From positions 1 to 64,000 of the forward strand of contig NZ_AFIJ01000039.1 in the NCBI RefSeq assembly GCF_000214495.1: a stretch of DNA of 64,000 bases, written 5' to 3'. This stretch comes from Megasphaera lornae. GTDB taxonomy: Bacteria; Bacillota; Negativicutes; Veillonellales; Megasphaeraceae. The translations under genes were made by a program, and so were the position numbers. The stretch's first letter is position 1; each line of letters starts with the position of its first letter. The notes under the pieces were generated by a model. That model had not been told where the DNA came from, ran no database searches, and was given only the letters and a program-made list of their open reading frames with translations. This document shows, piece by piece, positions 9,439 through 20,821 of this stretch.

Positions 9439-9746
9439 TCCTTCCCGGTTTCCTGCAATAGCCGTTCCACTGCCGCCGGCTTACGCGTCATCATCTGCGT
9501 ATGACCGGGGCGAATATCCGCTTTTAATACGACTTCCGTCCGTATGCCGCGATCGGCAAAGTAGGCCGTCGCTTCTTTTACTACGGCCATAACCGCATCC
9601 CATTCTCCTTCTATTTCCGTAAACATGGAATTTGTCCGGTTCGCCAAACCGGATTTGCGAATAATACGCACAACTTCCGCAATATCCGCCGCGTATTCAT
9701 CCCCGGTACCGCAAGGGGCGATGCAAAGTGCGATCAATGTATTCAT
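9435..9746 (-). CDS. MTH1187/YqgV-type thiamine-binding family protein
   Basis: A small 103-residue soluble protein of the DUF77 (UPF0045) family, whose members form ferredoxin-like tetramers and bind thiamine-like ligands. The family pattern is visible: an N-terminal strand MNTLIALCIAPCGTG, then IRKSGLANRTNSMFTEIEGEWD, and a second half beginning RTEVVLKADIR. A GGGAGAAG site precedes the ATG. Its promoter and the lspA promoter make it a probable single-gene unit. Its physiological role is not known; a link to thiamine salvage is only a family-level suggestion. Confidence 0.8.
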   Translation of the reverse strand: MNTLIALCIAPCGTGDEYAADIAEVVRIIRKSGLANRTNSMFTEIEGEWDAVMAVVKEATAYFADRGIRTEVVLKADIRPGHTQMMTRKPAAVERLLQETGKD

Positions 9747-9782
9747 ATATCTTCTCCCGGAATATTTTCTTAATTTTATTTA

Positions 9783-9811
9783 AGTATAGCCATTTTTTCG
9801 GTCCGCCGCAA
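9783..9811 (-). promoter_or_regulatory. Candidate promoter for the thiamine-binding family gene
   Basis: Minus-strand TTGCGG (9806-9811) and TATACT (9783-9788) lie 17 bases apart, just downstream of the preceding gene's terminator and about 35 bases before the start codon. Confidence 0.6.
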
Positions 9812-9818
9812 GAGCGGC

Positions 9819-9846
9819 AAAAAAAAACGCAGCGTCCGACGCTGCG
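9819..9846 (-). terminator. Intrinsic terminator after the Nudix gene
   Basis: A CGCAGCGTC/GACGCTGCG stem (9828-9846) is followed on the minus strand by nine T residues. It sits about 20 bases after the stop of the Nudix gene. Confidence 0.88.
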
Positions 9847-9866
9847 CGCTGCGTATCAAGCAGTTC

Positions 9867-10349
9867 TCACCAAGCGGCGTTACGGCGCGGCTGTAAAGTT
9901 GTCGCCAACACCGTTTCCCCGTCATAGCTGAAGCAAATTTCCCCTATTTGTATTTGTTTTGCCAATATTTTCGGCAGCCAAAGAGCATCGGCCTTCCACA
10001 TGGACGAATACGGAATGTCCTGCGGCGCAAAAAAAGCCGGGGCCATTTCTTCCGTTTCTTGCGGCGTGCCTTGAAAATCATAGACCATATACACATATCC
10101 CCAATGATTCCATGCCGGCCGGTCCTGAAAGCGGAAAAACAGGCGCGCCGCCCCCTGCAAAGCCGTTTCCGCCGCCAGTAACCCCGCTTCTTCCCGCAGC
10201 TCTCTTACGGCGCATTGCCGTATTGTTTCCCCGGCTTCTATTTTACCGCCGAAGCCGTTCCACTTGCCGGCGCCGAAGCCCCGTTTTTTTCTTCCCAACA
10301 GCACTCGTCCTTGTGCATCCACCGGGAAACATAACCCCGTATCTCTCAT
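9867..10349 (-). CDS. MTH1-like Nudix hydrolase (8-oxo-dGTP diphosphatase family)
   Basis: A Nudix hydrolase likely to sanitise oxidised purine nucleotides. The Nudix box is complete (Gly35 to Leu57, GGKIEAGE followed by RELREEAGL). It is preceded by KWNGFGG, which closely resembles the WNGFGG substrate-pocket motif of human MTH1/NUDT1. The frame stays open upstream, but the ATG at 10347-10349 overlaps the stop of the previous gene as ATGA, so this start (160 residues) is chosen. It is translationally coupled to the DUF3783 gene and followed by a strong terminator. Substrate is inferred. Confidence 0.87.
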   Translation of the reverse strand: MRDTGLCFPVDAQGRVLLGRKKRGFGAGKWNGFGGKIEAGETIRQCAVRELREEAGLLAAETALQGAARLFFRFQDRPAWNHWGYVYMVYDFQGTPQETEEMAPAFFAPQDIPYSSMWKADALWLPKILAKQIQIGEICFSYDGETVLATTLQPRRNAAW

Positions 10350-10789
10350 CGTTTTTGCCGAAAATAGGCATATTCTTTTGCCAATTCCGTCAACATATAT
10401 TGTACGGTCCACGAAATATTATGAGGCGTAAGCATTGCCTTTAAAGGGACACTTTTCAGACGGCTGCCGCGAATTGCGTCCAATAGGGTATGCACATCTT
10501 TATTTTCAAAGCCGCAAAGTACAATCGCTTCCTGCGTGACCGGTTCTTCAATAACAATCGAATCTCCGGCCGTTTCCTTTTGTTCTTCCGCGACTTCCGC
10601 CGCCGTCGGTTTCAGGTTTTCGATTGCTGCAATTTCTTGCGGCGACAAGCCCATAACTTGGCCGATCGTGCGCTCTTTTTCTTCTTCTCCCACCGGTCGC
10701 ACCGGAGCTTTTACCAATACTGCCAAAGGTTTTAATTGTTGCAGCCGTTCTTTTGTAAAATTAATTGCCAATACCGTTTTCTGTGCCAT
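10346..10789 (-). CDS. DUF3783 domain protein
   Basis: A 147-residue soluble protein. The start is set at the ATG of MAQKTVLAIN, which has a GGAGAGGTGG site upstream; the longer open frame would run back through the rplQ terminator. The C-terminal third matches the DUF3783 pattern (IVLCGFENKDVHTLLDAIR, then PLKAMLTPHN and a WTVQYMLTELAKEY tail). The middle is acidic and variable. Function is unknown. No clear promoter is visible between the rplQ terminator and this gene, so it may depend on read-through from the ribosomal operon. It overlaps the Nudix gene by 4 bases. Confidence 0.75.
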   Translation of the reverse strand: MAQKTVLAINFTKERLQQLKPLAVLVKAPVRPVGEEEKERTIGQVMGLSPQEIAAIENLKPTAAEVAEEQKETAGDSIVIEEPVTQEAIVLCGFENKDVHTLLDAIRGSRLKSVPLKAMLTPHNISWTVQYMLTELAKEYAYFRQKR

Positions 10790-10813
10790 ACGTCCACCTC
10801 TCCTCTTTCCTAT

Positions 10814-10845
10814 AAAAAAGCCGCTGCAGTTTCCCACAGCGGCTC
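10814..10845 (-). terminator. Intrinsic terminator after rplQ
   Basis: AGCCGCTG and CAGCGGCT arms (10819-10826, 10837-10844) with a 10-base centre are followed on the minus strand by six T residues. It marks the end of the S10-spc-alpha operon, 40 bases after rplQ. Confidence 0.85.
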
Positions 10846-10885
10846 GGCAGCCTTCCCGCCGTACGGGGAGCAAGACTGTTTTCGA

Positions 10886-11224
10886 CTATACTAATTCAAT
10901 AATCACCATCGGTGCGGCATCGCCCTGACGTGCGCCGGATTTAATAATCCGCGTATACCCGCCTTGACGGTCTTTATACTTCGGTGCTATTTCATCAAAC
11001 AACTTTTTAACCACGCCTTCATCCATCATGTACGCCAACACTTGACGTCGTGCATGCAAGTCGCCGCGTTTTGCCAACGTCAGCATTTTATCCGCAATTT
11101 TACGCAATTCTTTTGCTTTCGCTTCTGTCGTTTCAATGCGTTCATGTTGGAATAAAGAGGTAACAATGCTGCGCAATAATGCTTTCCGTGCAGAGCTGTC
11201 ACGTCCCAACTTTCTATAAGCCAT
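10886..11224 (-). CDS. rplQ: 50S ribosomal protein L17
   Basis: L17 sits near the exit tunnel of the large subunit. The 112 residues are the short bacterial form. The hallmark N-terminus [23 protein letters not shown] and the ending [11 protein letters not shown]-type strand are present. It is the last gene of the long ribosomal operon, 17 bases after rpoA and followed by an intrinsic terminator. Confidence 0.96.
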   Translation of the reverse strand: MAYRKLGRDSSARKALLRSIVTSLFQHERIETTEAKAKELRKIADKMLTLAKRGDLHARRQVLAYMMDEGVVKKLFDEIAPKYKDRQGGYTRIIKSGARQGDAAPMVIIELV

Positions 11225-11241
11225 CGTTCATCCTCCTCGAA

Positions 11242-12219
11242 TTATTCTTCGTCAGATTTCAGATCAAATCCGTAATCTTTCAATTTTTCAATAATTTCAT
11301 CTACCGATTTCTTACCCAAGTTACGAATCTTGGACAAATCTTCTTCCGTCCGTTCAACCAAGTCGCCTAAGGTATAAATGTTAGCCCGTTTTAAGCAATT
11401 GGATGCCCGCACGGATAAATCCAACACGTCAATTTTTACCTGGCTGAGTTCCGGTCCTTCTTCCACTTCCGGTTCCTCCCCTTCCGGCGTAGTGAAGGGG
11501 GCCAACGCTTCATTCGCTACCGGATCGCTGGCAATTTTTTGGAAGTAATCCAAATAGCTGACCATAATAGAAGCCGCCTTGGCAACGGCATTTTCCGCGG
11601 CAATACTGCCGTCCGTCTTTACTTCCAGGGTCAACGAATCATAGTCCATTTCGTTGCCTACCCGTATATTTCCCACTTCATACTTGGTACGCATTACCGG
11701 CGAAAAAATCGAGTCAATCGGAATGACGCCGATCATATCCGTTTCCTTCTTGTTTTTAGTAGAAGGAATATACCCTTTGCCGCGTTCAATATGACATGTC
11801 ATATAAATATGCGCATCTGCATCCAACGTAGCCAAATGAAGTTCGGGATTTAAAATTTCTATGTCTGAGTTTACATCAAGATCTTTGGCGGTAAATTCAC
11901 ATTCACCGTTAACATCGACGCTAATATCCAGTTCATTTACGTCATCACGAGTAAATCTTAAGCGAAGCTGTTTTAAATTCAGGATAATTTCCGAAACATC
12001 TTCTCGTACTCCCTGAATCGTCGAAAACTCGTGTAACACGCCGTCAATTTTAATAGAAGTGATTGCCACACCGTCCAATGAAGAGAGGAGGACGCGTCGC
12101 AAGCTGTTGCCCAACGTGATTCCGTACCCCCGATCCAGGGGTTCACATACGAATTTTCCATAGGTGCCGTCGTCGCTTCTTTCAACGGTTTTAACTTTAA
12201 ATTTGTTATCTTCGATCAT
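11242..12219 (-). CDS. rpoA: RNA polymerase alpha subunit
   Basis: Alpha dimerises to nucleate RNA polymerase assembly and contacts activators and UP elements. The 325 residues include the N-terminal assembly domain (with LGNSLRRVLLSSLDGVAI near 37-54) and the C-terminal domain (about 250-320, LDLSVRASNCLKRANIYTL and the helix-hairpin-helix IRNLGKKSVDEI). Between them lies an acidic Glu/Pro-rich linker. It follows rpsK directly; rpsD, found here in many Clostridia, is absent from this position. Confidence 0.97.
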   Translation of the reverse strand: MIEDNKFKVKTVERSDDGTYGKFVCEPLDRGYGITLGNSLRRVLLSSLDGVAITSIKIDGVLHEFSTIQGVREDVSEIILNLKQLRLRFTRDDVNELDISVDVNGECEFTAKDLDVNSDIEILNPELHLATLDADAHIYMTCHIERGKGYIPSTKNKKETDMIGVIPIDSIFSPVMRTKYEVGNIRVGNEMDYDSLTLEVKTDGSIAAENAVAKAASIMVSYLDYFQKIASDPVANEALAPFTTPEGEEPEVEEGPELSQVKIDVLDLSVRASNCLKRANIYTLGDLVERTEEDLSKIRNLGKKSVDEIIEKLKDYGFDLKSDEE

Positions 12220-12263
12220 TAGGAAAATCCTCCCATTCCAGAATCAAACCAACTTGGTAACTG

Positions 12264-12656
12264 TTATACACGTCTACGTTTCGGCGGACGGCAACCGTTA
12301 TGCGGGATAGGAGTTACGTCTTTAATGGAATTAACTTCCAAACCGGCTGCTTGTAATGCCCGAATAGCCGCTTCGCGACCGGATCCCGGTCCTTTTACGA
12401 ATACTTCCACTTGCCGCAAGCCGTGTTCCATGGCCGCTTTGGCAGCTTGTTCGGCCGCCATTTGTGCCGCAAAAGGCGTGCTCTTACGAGACCCGCGAAA
12501 TCCGAGTCCGCCGGCACTGGCCCAGGACAAGGCATTGCCTTTCGTATCACTGATCGTAACAATCGTGTTATTGAACGTGGAACGGATATGCGCCGCACCG
12601 GATTCTACATGTTTCTTTTCTTTTCTTTTATTGCTTCTTACGTTATTCTTAGCCAA
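12264..12656 (-). CDS. rpsK: 30S ribosomal protein S11
   Basis: S11 forms part of the platform of the small subunit and the mRNA exit region. The 130 residues end in the conserved [19 protein letters not shown]-type tail, and the [18 protein letters not shown] segment is typical. Spacing to rpsM is 28 bases. It belongs to the alpha part of the operon (rpsM-rpsK-rpoA-rplQ). Confidence 0.96.
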   Translation of the reverse strand: MAKNNVRSNKRKEKKHVESGAAHIRSTFNNTIVTISDTKGNALSWASAGGLGFRGSRKSTPFAAQMAAEQAAKAAMEHGLRQVEVFVKGPGSGREAAIRALQAAGLEVNSIKDVTPIPHNGCRPPKRRRV

Positions 12657-12684
12657 AATCGTTTCCCTCCTTACTCAAAAAGTA

Positions 12685-13053
12685 TTATTTCTTTTTGCCT
12701 GCGATTGCTTTTCTCGGTCCCTTGCGAGTCCGTGCATTCGTTTTGCTGCGTTGTCCCCGTACAGGAAGTCCTGCGCGATGACGCTTGCCGCGATAGGAAT
12801 TAATTTCGATAAGGCGTTTTACATTCATTGCGCCTTCCCGACGAAGATCGCCTTCCACTTTGTATTCGGAACCGATTACTTCACGGATTTTCTGCACTTC
12901 GTCTTCCGTTAAATCCCGAACGCGTGTGTCCGGATTGATACCCGTCTTTTTCAAAATTTCTTGGGAAGAAGAAAGACCGATACCGAAAATATATGTTAAC
13001 CCTACTTCAACTCGTTTGTCTCGTGGTAAATCTACACCGGCTATACGTGCCAT
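12685..13053 (-). CDS. rpsM: 30S ribosomal protein S13
   Basis: S13 is a head protein that contacts P-site tRNA and bridges to the large subunit. The 122 residues show [25 protein letters not shown] at the N-terminus and the basic C-terminal tail with [14 protein letters not shown]. It lies 22 bases after the small rpmJ gene and opens the alpha segment. Confidence 0.96.
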   Translation of the reverse strand: MARIAGVDLPRDKRVEVGLTYIFGIGLSSSQEILKKTGINPDTRVRDLTEDEVQKIREVIGSEYKVEGDLRREGAMNVKRLIEINSYRGKRHRAGLPVRGQRSKTNARTRKGPRKAIAGKKK

Positions 13054-13075
13054 CTATTCATCCACCTCCAGTCTC

Positions 13076-13189
13076 TTAACCTTGTTTTTGTTTATGTTTC
13101 GGATTTTCGCAAATAACCATCACACGGCCCTTGCGCTTAATGATTTTACATTTTTCACAAATCTTTTTTACTGACGGTTTTACCTTCAT
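13076..13189 (-). CDS. rpmJ: 50S ribosomal protein L36
   Basis: A 37-residue gene read directly from the sequence between infA and rpsM. It encodes [20 protein letters not shown] and continues [18 protein letters not shown]. Three Cys and one His (C-x2-C, Cys27, His32) form the zinc-binding set, so this is the zinc-containing form. L36 is a small RNA-binding protein of the large subunit. A GGAGGTTAACT-type site precedes the ATG. Confidence 0.95.
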   Translation of the reverse strand: MKVKPSVKKICEKCKIIKRKGRVMVICENPKHKQKQG

Positions 13190-13213
13190 AGTTAACCTCC
13201 TACGTAATACCTC

Positions 13214-13432
13214 TTACTTAAAGCGGTATGTGATACGACCGCGATTCAGATCATACGGTGTCAATTCCATCGTAACCCGATCCCCCGGTAAGATACGAAT
13301 AAAATTCATCCGCATTTTTCCGGATACGTGAGCCAAAACGATGTGCTCATTTTCCAACTTTACTTTAAACATGGCATTGGGCAGCGCTTCTACGACGACG
13401 CCTTCTACTTCAATGACATCTTCCTTAGACAT
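13214..13432 (-). CDS. infA: Translation initiation factor IF-1
   Basis: IF-1 occupies the A site of the 30S subunit during initiation. The 72-residue OB-fold protein shows [23 protein letters not shown] and the ending [29 protein letters not shown] site precedes its ATG. The start overlaps the end of the upstream KOW-domain gene by 8 bases, indicating coupling. Confidence 0.97.
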   Translation of the reverse strand: MSKEDVIEVEGVVVEALPNAMFKVKLENEHIVLAHVSGKMRMNFIRILPGDRVTMELTPYDLNRGRITYRFK

Positions 13433-13721
13433 GTGTAACCTCCCTGGTCAAATCCATCCCGATCCCGGTTAATACGGATCGGATCCGTTCATTACTGATT
13501 CGTATGGCACCGGCGGGTTCCGTCGCTCCGTGCGTTTCCACACGCCGGAGATGCCGGCAATTTTTTTTCTTAGGCTTATCCGCTTTGTACTTTCTACCGT
13601 CAGCAACCCATACATACGGATAATCCAATTTGCCGACAACTATATACAAAGCCCCTTTATCTCTGCCGGCGGTACTTTGCACCACACTGCCGACAGGCTT
13701 CACGGTTTGCATGTTCCTCAT
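13425..13721 (-). CDS. KOW-domain RNA-binding protein (L14e-like)
   Basis: A 98-residue protein of the group found between map and infA in many Firmicutes and often annotated as KOW domain-containing or L14e/L6e/L27e-like. Near the N-terminus, [21 protein letters not shown] fits a KOW motif (about residues 10-35), followed by a basic [10 protein letters not shown] segment. Its ATG overlaps the map stop as ATGA and its end overlaps infA by 8 bases, a tightly coupled set. A ribosome-associated role is inferred from the fold and location; function is not known. Confidence 0.85.
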   Translation of the reverse strand: MRNMQTVKPVGSVVQSTAGRDKGALYIVVGKLDYPYVWVADGRKYKADKPKKKNCRHLRRVETHGATEPAGAIRISNERIRSVLTGIGMDLTREVTHV

Positions 13722-14464
13722 GGTAAGGTCAGGATTTCCGGGCCGTTTTCGGTAATGGCTACAGTATGTTCAAAATGAGCCGCCGGTTTTTTATCGCGAG
13801 TAACAACAGTCCAACCGTTTTTCAACTGTCGTACTTTTTCACTTCCCATCGTAATCATCGGTTCAATGGCGATAACCAATCCTTCTTCCAACAGATCCCC
13901 ATGTCCGGGAATGCCGTAATTGGGAACTTCCGGATCTTCGTGCATGTCCGTGCCGATACCGTGGCCCACATAATCCCGCACCACGCCGTATCCGAAAGAC
14001 TCCGCATAGGCCTGCACGGCATGGCCGATATCTCCTAAGTGATTTCCCGTCACGGCTTGTTCAATCCCTTTTTGCAGGCATTCTTCCGTCACCGTGACAA
14101 GTTGCATAACTTTCGGATCCACATGCCCTACCGGAATGGTCAGGGTGGCGTCGCCATGATAGCCGTTTTTATTGACGACCAAATCGACGCTGATAATATC
14201 GCCGTCCCGCAATTTACGATGCCCGGGAATACCGTGCACCACTTCTTCATTCACACTGGCACAAATAGTGGCGGGAAATCCGTAATACCCTTTACAGCTG
14301 GGAAACGCACCGCAACTGCGAATATACTCTTCACAACGACGATCCAATTCCCCTGTAGTCACGCCCGGTTTTGCCAACTTTTTCATCAGCAAGAGAGCAT
14401 GAGCCGTAATTTTACCGGCTTCTCGAATATATTCGATTTCTCTTTTTGACTTCAAAATGACCAT
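13718..14464 (-). CDS. map: Methionine aminopeptidase, type I
   Basis: This enzyme removes N-terminal Met from nascent proteins. The metal ligands are all visible: Asp94, Asp105, His168, Glu201 and Glu232, with substrate-contact His77 (EEVVHGIPG). The open frame extends 35 residues further upstream into adk, but the ATG of MVILKSKREIEYI (14464), one base after the adk stop, gives the normal 248-residue length. The order secY-adk-map-(KOW)-infA-rpmJ is typical. Confidence 0.96.
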   Translation of the reverse strand: MVILKSKREIEYIREAGKITAHALLLMKKLAKPGVTTGELDRRCEEYIRSCGAFPSCKGYYGFPATICASVNEEVVHGIPGHRKLRDGDIISVDLVVNKNGYHGDATLTIPVGHVDPKVMQLVTVTEECLQKGIEQAVTGNHLGDIGHAVQAYAESFGYGVVRDYVGHGIGTDMHEDPEVPNYGIPGHGDLLEEGLVIAIEPMITMGSEKVRQLKNGWTVVTRDKKPAAHFEHTVAITENGPEILTLP

Positions 14465-14465
14465 C

Positions 14466-16393
<1,928 letters not shown>

Positions 16394-16394
16394 C

Positions 16395-16835
16395 TTAGAT
16401 CACCTCAACTTTACCACCGGCTGCTTCAATTTTCCGCTGTGCCGACTTCGTAAAGCCTTGTGCTACTACGGTTAAGGATTTTTCCAATTCACCGTTTCCG
16501 AGGATACGCACGCCGTCGCAAACATTTTTCAAAACACCCGCTTCGACTAAAGCAACGGGATCTACAGTAGTTCCATTGTCAAAACGATTCAATACGGACA
16601 CGTTGACTTCCGCATACTGCTTTGCCCAGATGTTGGTGAAACCGCGCTTCGGCAATAACCGATATAACGGCATTTGCCCGCCTTCAAACCCCGGACGTTT
16701 GCCGCCGCCGCTACGGGAAAGCTGACCTTTCATTCCTTTGCCGGCCGTTTTGCCGTTGCCGGATCCGATCCCGCGACCTACGCGATTGCGTTTTTTCTTG
16801 GAGCCGGGAATAATCGTCATTTCATGAAGTTTCAA
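16395..16835 (-). CDS. rplO: 50S ribosomal protein L15
   Basis: L15 is a late-assembly protein of the large subunit. The 146 residues have the glycine- and lysine-rich N-terminal extension ([22 protein letters not shown]) and a globular C-terminal part ending in GGKVEVI. It lies between rpmD and secY, with only one base to secY. Confidence 0.97.
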   Translation of the reverse strand: MKLHEMTIIPGSKKKRNRVGRGIGSGNGKTAGKGMKGQLSRSGGGKRPGFEGGQMPLYRLLPKRGFTNIWAKQYAEVNVSVLNRFDNGTTVDPVALVEAGVLKNVCDGVRILGNGELEKSLTVVAQGFTKSAQRKIEAAGGKVEVI

Positions 16836-16856
16836 TGCACCGCACCTCCTTCTGTA

Positions 16857-17036
16857 TTAAATTTCTTCCACTTTAACTAAGTGTCTTACTTTATGAAGCA
16901 TACCGCCGATTTGCGGCGTCACTTCTTTTACTACACTCGAATTCGTCTTCCCCAATCCCAAAGCAACTACGGTTGCCCGTTGATCTCCGGGATGACCGGC
17001 GAGACTCCTTACAAGAGTAACCTTTACTTTCGCCAT
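16857..17036 (-). CDS. rpmD: 50S ribosomal protein L30
   Basis: A 59-residue gene read directly between rpsE and rplO: it starts [20 protein letters not shown] and ends [10 protein letters not shown]. The [10 protein letters not shown] segment and the length are those of bacterial L30. Spacing is 17 bases from rpsE and 21 to rplO. Confidence 0.95.
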   Translation of the reverse strand: MAKVKVTLVRSLAGHPGDQRATVVALGLGKTNSSVVKEVTPQIGGMLHKVRHLVKVEEI

Positions 17037-17053
17037 TGTCTATATCCTCCTTA

Positions 17054-17554
17054 TTAACCGTAAATTTCTTCTACAGTTTTGCCACGGAGTTCGGCCACTT
17101 TATTAACATCCTTCAATCGGGTCAAGCCTTCAATGGTTGCCTGTACCATGTTATTGGGATTGGAAGAGCCGATAGATTTTGTCAGGATATTACGTACGCC
17201 GGCCAGTTCCAATACGGCACGAACAGGGCCGCCGGCAATAACTCCGGTACCTTCGGCAGCCGGTTTCAATAACACTTGTCCGGCACCGAAAATCCCTATA
17301 ATTTGATGAGGAATGGAACCGTTTTTAAGCGGTACGGATACCAAATGTTTTTTAGCGTCTTCCACCCCTTTGCGGATAGCTTCCGGTACTTCTCCGGCTT
17401 TCCCTAAACCTGCACCGACACGACCGTTACCGTCGCCGACAACTACCAGTGCACTGAAGGAAAAACGACGGCCACCTTTTACTACCTTGGCAACACGGTT
17501 GATGAATACGACATTTTCTTGTAATTCGAGACCTGCATGGTCAACTTTTGCCAT
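17054..17554 (-). CDS. rpsE: 30S ribosomal protein S5
   Basis: S5 influences decoding accuracy and mRNA unwinding at the entry channel. In its 166 residues the double-stranded RNA-binding fold ([21 protein letters not shown]) and the [19 protein letters not shown] loop are visible. It is 18 bases after rplR. Confidence 0.97.
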   Translation of the reverse strand: MAKVDHAGLELQENVVFINRVAKVVKGGRRFSFSALVVVGDGNGRVGAGLGKAGEVPEAIRKGVEDAKKHLVSVPLKNGSIPHQIIGIFGAGQVLLKPAAEGTGVIAGGPVRAVLELAGVRNILTKSIGSSNPNNMVQATIEGLTRLKDVNKVAELRGKTVEEIYG

Positions 17555-17572
17555 GTGTTATTTCCTCCTTGA

Positions 17573-17941
17573 TTAGAATTTCAATCCCGCTTCACGAGCG
17601 GCTGCCGCCAATGCGGCCACACGACCATGATAAAGATATCCGCCACGATCAAAAACAACCGCAGTAATACCTTTTTCCAACGCCCGTTTGGCAACTAACG
17701 CACCTACCAATTTTGCGCCTTCCACATTGCCGCCGTTATTCTGTCCTTTGATTTCTTTATCCAAAGAGCTGGCGGATGCTAAGGTAACCCCGTTCCGGTC
17801 ATCAATGACTTGTGCATAAATATGAGAAAGGCTGCGAAAAACGTTCAAACGCGGACGTTCCGCCGTACCGTTAATATGCTTACGTAAACGCCAATGACGT
17901 TTTACACGAATAGCGTTTTTACTCTTTTTCAAGGAATTCAC
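17573..17941 (-). CDS. rplR: 50S ribosomal protein L18
   Basis: L18 binds 5S rRNA and forms the central protuberance with L5. The 122 residues have a basic N-terminus ([18 protein letters not shown]) and the ending [20 protein letters not shown]. It sits in the standard spc order between rplF and rpsE. Confidence 0.97.
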   Translation of the reverse strand: MNSLKKSKNAIRVKRHWRLRKHINGTAERPRLNVFRSLSHIYAQVIDDRNGVTLASASSLDKEIKGQNNGGNVEGAKLVGALVAKRALEKGITAVVFDRGGYLYHGRVAALAAAAREAGLKF

Positions 17942-17966
17942 TCCCTTCTATGATGAAAATACGTAA

Positions 17967-18509
17967 TTATTTCTTCGTACCGGCCTTACCGGCTTTACGA
18001 CGAACATGTTCGCCTACATACCGAATCCCCTTACCTTTATACGGTTCCGGTAAACGATACTTGCGAACTTTGGCGGCAAATTCCCCGACATGTTCTTTGT
18101 TCGCTCCGGAAATAATGATGGATGTGGCACTGGGGCATTCAATCGTAATCCCTGCCGGCGCATCCAATTCCAAGGGGTGTGAAAACCCTAACGTAAGCGC
18201 TAATTTTTTACCTTTCATTTGCGCTCTGTAACCGACTCCGACAATTTCCAATTCCTTTTTAAAGCCGGTCGTAACGCCCGTTACCATATTGGCGATCAAC
18301 GCACGCGTCAAGCCGTGCAAGGCGCGATGTCCTTTTTCATCGGTCGGCCGTTCTACGGTAATAACGTTATCTGCAACTGTAACTTTCATATCCGCATGAA
18401 GCGTACGTGTAAGTTCGCCTTTCGGGCCTTTGACAGTAATCACTTGGCCATTAAGGGTTACATTTACGCCTGCCGGGATATCAATAGGCATTCTACCTAC
18501 TCGCGACAT
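17967..18509 (-). CDS. rplF: 50S ribosomal protein L6
   Basis: L6 lies near the GTPase-associated centre of the large subunit. The 180 residues comprise two repeated domains; the N-terminal [17 protein letters not shown] and the C-terminal [20 protein letters not shown] are characteristic. It follows rpsH by 17 bases. Confidence 0.97.
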   Translation of the reverse strand: MSRVGRMPIDIPAGVNVTLNGQVITVKGPKGELTRTLHADMKVTVADNVITVERPTDEKGHRALHGLTRALIANMVTGVTTGFKKELEIVGVGYRAQMKGKKLALTLGFSHPLELDAPAGITIECPSATSIIISGANKEHVGEFAAKVRKYRLPEPYKGKGIRYVGEHVRRKAGKAGTKK

Positions 18510-18526
18510 ACTGACACCTCCATTTT

Positions 18527-18919
18527 CTACCAGACGTAAGCGATAACTTCGCCGCCCAAACCGAGCTTACGAGCCTGTTTATCGCTCATAACGCCTTTAG
18601 ACGTGGAAATTACTGCGATTCCCAAACCGCCGAGAACGCGCGGAAGTTCTTCCTTCCCTGCGTATACACGTAATCCCGGTTTAGAAATTCTCTTGATCCC
18701 GGTAATTACTTTTTCTTTATTAGAACCGTATTTTAAAGCAACTTTTAACGTCTTTCCTTCATTTACGGCTTCAAAATTTTTCACAAAACCTTCTTCTTTA
18801 AGAATTTCCAGCACAGCGGCTTTCATCTTCGAAGCAGGCATTTCTACTGTTTGGTGCTCTGCCGAATTGGCATTACGGATTCTTGTGAGCATATCCGCAA
18901 TCGGATCGGTCATTGCCAT
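18527..18919 (-). CDS. rpsH: 30S ribosomal protein S8
   Basis: S8 is a primary 16S rRNA binder; in E. coli it also represses the spc operon. The 130 residues include [16 protein letters not shown] at the N-terminus and the [20 protein letters not shown] signature near the end. Whether it autoregulates here cannot be seen. Confidence 0.97.
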   Translation of the reverse strand: MAMTDPIADMLTRIRNANSAEHQTVEMPASKMKAAVLEILKEEGFVKNFEAVNEGKTLKVALKYGSNKEKVITGIKRISKPGLRVYAGKEELPRVLGGLGIAVISTSKGVMSDKQARKLGLGGEVIAYVW

Positions 18920-18948
18920 AATCTAAAAACCTCCCTCCATGGAATACG

Positions 18949-19218
18949 TTACCAGCTGGCTTTTTTAACGCCAGGAATTTGTCCCTTATAAGCCAGTTCA
19001 CGGAATGTAATACGGCAAATACCGAACTTACGAATATAACCGTGAGGACGTCCGGTCACTTTGCAACGATTGTGCAACCGTACCGGAGACGCGTTGGCCG
19101 GCAGCTGAGAAAGTGCTTCATAATCACCTTTTGCCTTTAACTCAGCCCGGAGTTCAGCGTATTTGGCAACCATTTTTTCACGTTTCTTTTCACGTTCAAG
19201 CATAGATTTCTTTGCCAT
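18949..19218 (-). CDS. rpsN: 30S ribosomal protein S14, zinc-independent long form
   Basis: S14 is in the head of the 30S subunit. This copy has 89 residues and no CxxC zinc motifs, so it is the long C-minus form; Bacillus-type spc operons usually carry a 61-residue zinc form at this position. [20 protein letters not shown] and the C-terminal [20 protein letters not shown] are visible (two isolated Cys only). It is 15 bases after rplE and 29 before rpsH. Confidence 0.95.
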   Translation of the reverse strand: MAKKSMLEREKKREKMVAKYAELRAELKAKGDYEALSQLPANASPVRLHNRCKVTGRPHGYIRKFGICRITFRELAYKGQIPGVKKASW

Positions 19219-19233
19219 TTATTAAAATCCTCC

Positions 19234-19782
19234 TTATTGCTTTTCAAAAGGCATGCCCATCAACGTTAACATATGACGGCTTTCTTCATCCGTTTTTGCT
19301 GTCGTTACGATGGTAATATCCATACCGCGGGCTTTATCGATTTTATCATATTCGATTTCCGGAAAAATAAGCTGTTCTTTCAACCCCAACGTATAATTAC
19401 CGCGACCGTCAAAGCCGGTAGCGCTCACACCGTGGAAATCTCGAACCCGGGGTAATGCCAAGTTCATCAGCTTATCAAGAAATTCATACATGCGTTCTCC
19501 GCGCAAGGTTACCTTGCAACCGAGGTTCATGCCTTCACGAATCTTAAAGGCGGCAATGGATTTTTTCGCCTTCGTAATGATCGGCTTCTGTCCGGAAATA
19601 ATCGTCATATCATTCACGGCGCCGTCCAACGCTTTGGAGTTCGTTACCGCTTCCCCTACCGCCATGTTGATAACAACCTTTGTTACCTTCGGAATTTGCA
19701 TGACATTTTTATAATTATGTTTTTCCTGTAATCCTTTCACCACTTCGGAAAGGTATTTGTCTTTTAATCTGGACACTCTCAA
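19234..19782 (-). CDS. rplE: 50S ribosomal protein L5
   Basis: L5 binds 5S rRNA and touches P-site tRNA. The 182 residues contain [20 protein letters not shown] and the P-loop-like [15 protein letters not shown], and end with [10 protein letters not shown]. It lies in the standard spc order rplN-rplX-rplE-rpsN. Confidence 0.97.
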   Translation of the reverse strand: MRVSRLKDKYLSEVVKGLQEKHNYKNVMQIPKVTKVVINMAVGEAVTNSKALDGAVNDMTIISGQKPIITKAKKSIAAFKIREGMNLGCKVTLRGERMYEFLDKLMNLALPRVRDFHGVSATGFDGRGNYTLGLKEQLIFPEIEYDKIDKARGMDITIVTTAKTDEESRHMLTLMGMPFEKQ

Positions 19783-19798
19783 GGCCCTCCCTTCTGAA

Positions 19799-20116
19799 TT
19801 AGATAGCTTTACCGCTCTTTACGGCAGTCCGCACTTTAGTACCGTCGGCTTGCTGAACCATTTTTACACGAGTCGGTTTGCCGCTTTCAGGATCTACGAG
19901 CATAACGTTGGAAACATGAATGGCCGCTTCCTTCGTAATGATGCCGCCTTGAGGATTGTTCTGGCTCGGTTTGGTATGACGTTTTACAAGATTAAGACCT
20001 TCTACAACGACACGTTCCTTTTTCGGAAATGCTGCAATTACCTTACCTTTTTTGCCCTTTTCTTTGCCGGCAATAACGATCACTGTATCGCCTTTTTTCA
20101 CGTGCATTTTACCCAT
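19799..20116 (-). CDS. rplX: 50S ribosomal protein L24
   Basis: L24 is an assembly initiator near the exit tunnel, with a KOW motif ([20 protein letters not shown]). A GTG three codons upstream is too close to the GGAGGGGG ribosome binding site, so the ATG at 20116 is preferred, giving 105 residues. It follows rplN by 18 bases. Confidence 0.95.
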   Translation of the reverse strand: MGKMHVKKGDTVIVIAGKEKGKKGKVIAAFPKKERVVVEGLNLVKRHTKPSQNNPQGGIITKEAAIHVSNVMLVDPESGKPTRVKMVQQADGTKVRTAVKSGKAI

Positions 20117-20134
20117 TGAGAACACCCCCTCCGC

Positions 20135-20503
20135 TTATAATACTTCCGGAGCCAGGGAGATAATCTTCATGAAGTCTTTTTCACGCAATTCTCTGGCAAC
20201 CGGCCCAAAAATACGAGTACCTTTAGGACTTTTATCATTATTGATTACAACTGCTGCATTTTCGTCAAACCGAATATAGGACCCGTCCACACGCCGTAAC
20301 CCTTTCTTTGAACGAACGATAACAGCTTTTACTACGTCGCCTTTCTTGACAACGCCACCGGGTGATGCATCTTTAACAGATGCCGTAATGATATCACCAA
20401 TGTTGCCATATTTACGATACGAGCCGCCCATGACCTGAATGCACAAAAGTTTTTTAGCACCGGTGTTATCGGCAACATTCAACATAGTTTCTTGCTGAAT
20501 CAT
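20135..20503 (-). CDS. rplN: 50S ribosomal protein L14
   Basis: L14 forms intersubunit bridges and is the docking site of the silencing factor RsfS. The 122 residues start [20 protein letters not shown] and end in the [16 protein letters not shown]-type tail, matching the family in length. It opens the spc segment. Confidence 0.97.
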   Translation of the reverse strand: MIQQETMLNVADNTGAKKLLCIQVMGGSYRKYGNIGDIITASVKDASPGGVVKKGDVVKAVIVRSKKGLRRVDGSYIRFDENAAVVINNDKSPKGTRIFGPVARELREKDFMKIISLAPEVL

Positions 20504-20529
20504 GGCTTAACCTCCTAATTTATCCAAGC

Positions 20530-20784
20530 TTACTGAGCTTTTTCTACGATTGCAACAACTCGCCAATGTTTATCTTTGGACAGACGACGAGTTTCTTCAA
20601 TACGCACAATATCACCGATCCGGCATTCATTGTTTTCATCATGCGCTTTAAATTTTACCGATGAAATAATCGGTTTTTTATACAGTTTATGCTGTGTTTT
20701 ATATTCGACAGTAACAACCACGGTTTTGTCCATCTTGTCGCTGACGACTTTGCCTACACGGATTTTCCGTTCATTTCTTTCCAT
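20530..20784 (-). CDS. rpsQ: 30S ribosomal protein S17
   Basis: S17 is an OB-fold primary binder of 16S rRNA. The 84 residues show [21 protein letters not shown] and [20 protein letters not shown]. It closes the S10 segment, 37 bases after rpmC. Confidence 0.97.
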   Translation of the reverse strand: MERNERKIRVGKVVSDKMDKTVVVTVEYKTQHKLYKKPIISSVKFKAHDENNECRIGDIVRIEETRRLSKDKHWRVVAIVEKAQ

Positions 20785-20821
20785 CTGTGCTGTGACCTCC
20801 TTTTAGATTCCAATAAAAAAC

